Shown: piece by piece, positions 42,421-43,767 of the stretch | Numbering within the stretch: the stretch's first letter is position 1 | How the letters are laid out: each line of letters begins with the position of its first letter | Source: Rhodocyclales bacterium | GTDB lineage: Bacteria; Pseudomonadota; Gammaproteobacteria; Burkholderiales; Rhodocyclaceae | Direction: 5' to 3' | DNA length: 43,767 nt | NCBI GenBank assembly: GCA_016215645.1 | Contig: JACRIX010000020.1 | Coordinates: forward strand, 1 to 43,767 | The notes under the pieces: model-generated | Told to the model about the DNA's origin: nothing | The model's input: the letters and a program-made list of their open reading frames with translations, nothing else | Database searches by the model: none | Made by a program: the position numbers and the translations under genes

Positions 42421-43028
42421 GTTGTCGGGCAGGCGCCTTCGACTGCCTCCTGGGCGGTGACCGGACCGCCCTTGCGGCGTTCGAACCAGGAGCCGACAAA
42501 GAACACGCCGATCAGCGCGACCACAAGAATGGCGATCATCACCGGGTCGGAAATCTCGTAGGCGTCGGCGAAGGTGTCGCCCTCGGCAATGAGGCCGGCG
42601 GATTTCAGCGATTTCAGCGTGGTGCCGTAGAACACGGCGAATCCCGCCGTGCCGGTGATGACGCCGACGACGAAGACCAGGGCATCGATGCGACCGGAGA
42701 ACAGGCCGGCCACCGAGGTGCCGGGACAATAGCCGCCAACCGCGAAGCCGGCGCCGACCAGCGCGCCGCCGACGGCAGCGGCCACCAGCGCGGCCTGCGG
42801 TACGGCGATCGAGTCGGGCTTGAGCAGGCCACCGACGCGCAGCAGCCAAAGGCCGACCGCCGCCACCACGATGGCGGTAAACATCACCTTGAACACCGCC
42901 CAGTCGCGCAGCCTGAATTGCGCGCTCAGTTTCACGGGACTGCCGAAGCCGGCGCTTTCCAGCACGTAGCCGAACAGGATGCCGCAGAGCAGGCCGGAAA
43001 TCATTCCATTGTCGTTGAGCGGGAACAT
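42417..43028 (-). CDS. YeeE/YedE-type half transporter (PmpB-like)
   Basis: 203 residues, about five membrane helices. Begins MISGLLCGILFGYVLESAGFGSP and carries VGAGFAVGGYCPGTSVAGLFSGR, the second-half signature of PmpB-like proteins. It contributes one half of a split YeeE-like channel, with the partner half encoded next to it (43030-43554, one base between them). Start ATG 43028; an internal ATG eight codons later is possible. Confidence 0.85.
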   Translation of the reverse strand: MFPLNDNGMISGLLCGILFGYVLESAGFGSPVKLSAQFRLRDWAVFKVMFTAIVVAAVGLWLLRVGGLLKPDSIAVPQAALVAAAVGGALVGAGFAVGGYCPGTSVAGLFSGRIDALVFVVGVITGTAGFAVFYGTTLKSLKSAGLIAEGDTFADAYEISDPVMIAILVVALIGVFFVGSWFERRKGGPVTAQEAVEGACPTT

Positions 43029-43029
43029 T

Positions 43030-43554
43030 TCACACCCCCTTGACCAGGCGACTGACGATCATCCCGGTGACGAAGAACAGCGCGAGGAAGACGAAGGCCG
43101 AAACCCCCAGCGCCGCCGAGCCGGAAAGTCCGATGCCGCTGGTGCAGCCGCCGGCGATGCGCGCGCCGAAGCCGGCGAGGAAGCCGCCGGCGAGGGCCTT
43201 GATCACCCGCGACCCGGCACCGACGCTGCGTTCGCCGTCGAGTTGCACGCGGAAGCGTCCCGCCATGAATGCGCCGGCCAGGGCACCGATGGCCACGCCG
43301 ACGATCTCCCAGGTCATCCACGAGCCCAGCGGGTTGCCGTCCGCCACCTGTGGTCCAAGGTAGCCGTTGGCCCGGGTGGCTTCCGGCGCCAGCTGCAGCC
43401 CGACGCCGGCCACCAGATCGTTGGCCGCTCCGCTCGCCCCCAGGCCGTGACCGGAAAGGACGAAGGTGAGCAGCAAGACCAGGCCGAGCACGACGCCGGC
43501 GACGAAGGGCGGCCAGAATGGTTTGATGCGCGGATTGCTGGTGGGGGTATCCAT
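43030..43554 (-). CDS. YeeE/YedE-type half transporter (PmpA-like)
   Basis: 174 residues, about four membrane helices. N-terminal cytoplasmic stretch MDTPTSNPRIKPFWPPF, a periplasmic loop with GPQVADGNPLGSW, then GAFMAGRFRVQLDGER and ARIAGGCTSGIGLSGSAALG, the first-half signature of PmpA. Pairs with the PmpB-like gene directly downstream. An intergenic hairpin (43611-43639) precedes it. Confidence 0.85.
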   Translation of the reverse strand: MDTPTSNPRIKPFWPPFVAGVVLGLVLLLTFVLSGHGLGASGAANDLVAGVGLQLAPEATRANGYLGPQVADGNPLGSWMTWEIVGVAIGALAGAFMAGRFRVQLDGERSVGAGSRVIKALAGGFLAGFGARIAGGCTSGIGLSGSAALGVSAFVFLALFFVTGMIVSRLVKGV

Positions 43555-43610
43555 GGCGTTGGCTTTCAGTGTCTGGAGGGTTTCAGACGGCAGCGGTGGT
43601 CGCGACGAAC

Positions 43611-43639
43611 GGAGGCATCGCCGGGTCGGCGACGCCTCC
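43611..43639 (-). terminator. Hairpin between the partial upstream gene and the PmpA-like gene
   Basis: GGAGGC/GCCTCC and TCGCC/GGCGA make a 12-position stem with one A-C mismatch and a 5-nt loop. It lacks a strong T-tract on the minus strand, so it may be an attenuator or mRNA-processing site that lets some transcription into the transporter genes. Confidence 0.5.
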
Positions 43640-43658
43640 GCTTGCCGTCAGTCCGGAA

Positions 43659-43767
43659 TCAGCTGCAGGTGGCAGGCGCGTCGCCGTCCTTGGCGCCCTT
43701 GTTGAGGAAGGCGCCAACGTCGTCGAGCAGTTCCTGATCCGGGGTGTCGGCAAATTTTTCGGCGGCC
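43659..43767 (-). CDS. C-terminus of an unidentified protein (partial)
   Basis: The last 35 codons encode an acidic, helical end (AAEKFADTPDQELLDDVG, FLNKGAKDGDAPATCS). It ends in Cys-Ser, and a near-terminal Cys is suggestive of thiol chemistry given the sulfur-related neighbours, but I do not recognise the family. Upstream gene of the YeeE group, same strand. Confidence 0.55.
   Translation of the reverse strand, partial: AAEKFADTPDQELLDDVGAFLNKGAKDGDAPATCS

Noticed and set aside
1..43767. CRISPR arrays, insertion sequences, rRNA genes or prophage
   Set aside because: No regularly spaced repeats, transposase, rRNA sequence or phage structural genes were seen on either strand.

Overview
The window is high-GC chromosomal DNA from a Gram-negative bacterium, most likely a betaproteobacterium of the Rhodocyclales type. 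I infer this from gene content and order: yqgE-ruvX-pyrR-pyrB-pyrC', yggU-yggT-proC-yggS divergent from pilT-pilU, an ABC branched-chain amino acid operon, several c-type cytochromes, HemJ and orphan chemotaxis-type proteins. Most of it is ordinary core genome; four stretches stand out.

Positions 1-7.8 kb: a truncated YiaA/B-like membrane protein gene, an HTH regulator whose 3' end overlaps a convergent ceramidase-like (CREST) membrane protein, then a two-gene unit. The first gene of that unit has a signal peptide, TPR repeats and an outer-membrane barrel resembling Slam / type XI secretion translocators. The second has a signal peptide, a FecR domain, a long Pro/Gly linker and a C-terminal Gly-rich domain resembling the barrel of Slam cargo proteins. 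fadD and a DUF4197 gene follow. Positions 7.8-10.4 kb: Rep helicase and a cytochrome c5 with a shared bidirectional terminator.

Positions 10.43-13.50 kb: a tRNA-Arg(CCG) whose last 34 bp are repeated exactly 3 kb downstream, bracketing a small integrase-less island. It carries an HNH endonuclease (probably of the phosphorothioate-sensing type) and a minus-strand group encoding an XRE regulator (mobile mystery protein A), a Fic protein (mobile mystery protein B) and a HIT hydrolase. An inverted repeat in the promoter suggests autoregulation, and an AT-rich stretch with an orphan terminator lies next to the right repeat.

Positions 13.6-31.3 kb: a small lipoprotein, SDR, PanE-like reductase and hemerythrin group; a methyl-accepting chemotaxis protein; photolyase; yqgE-ruvX-pyrRBC', where the dihydroorotase homologue has lost its metal-binding histidines and is probably structural; yggU-yggT-proC-yggS; the pilT/pilU retraction ATPases; RlmL without its RlmK half; HemJ with an overlapping epimerase-like gene; and a ferredoxin-fused NAD(P)H reductase.

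Positions 31.4-36.4 kb: livF-livG-livM-livH and a substrate-binding lipoprotein. livM is interrupted by one in-frame TAA where relatives normally have Tyr, and the binding protein has an unusual Ala/Pro-rich tail. Positions 36.4-39.4 kb: a cytochrome c, a YyaL/DUF255 thioredoxin-fold protein and a CheY-like receiver. Positions 39.5-43.8 kb: a sulfur-handling cluster on the minus strand, with a secreted DsrE-like protein, a secreted triple-rhodanese protein, three YeeE/YedE (PmpA/PmpB-like) transporters and the C-terminus of an unidentified protein. It looks like a complete periplasm-to-cytoplasm sulfur-trafficking unit and, with the Slam-like/FecR pair and the Fic-HIT island, is the best candidate for an undescribed system.
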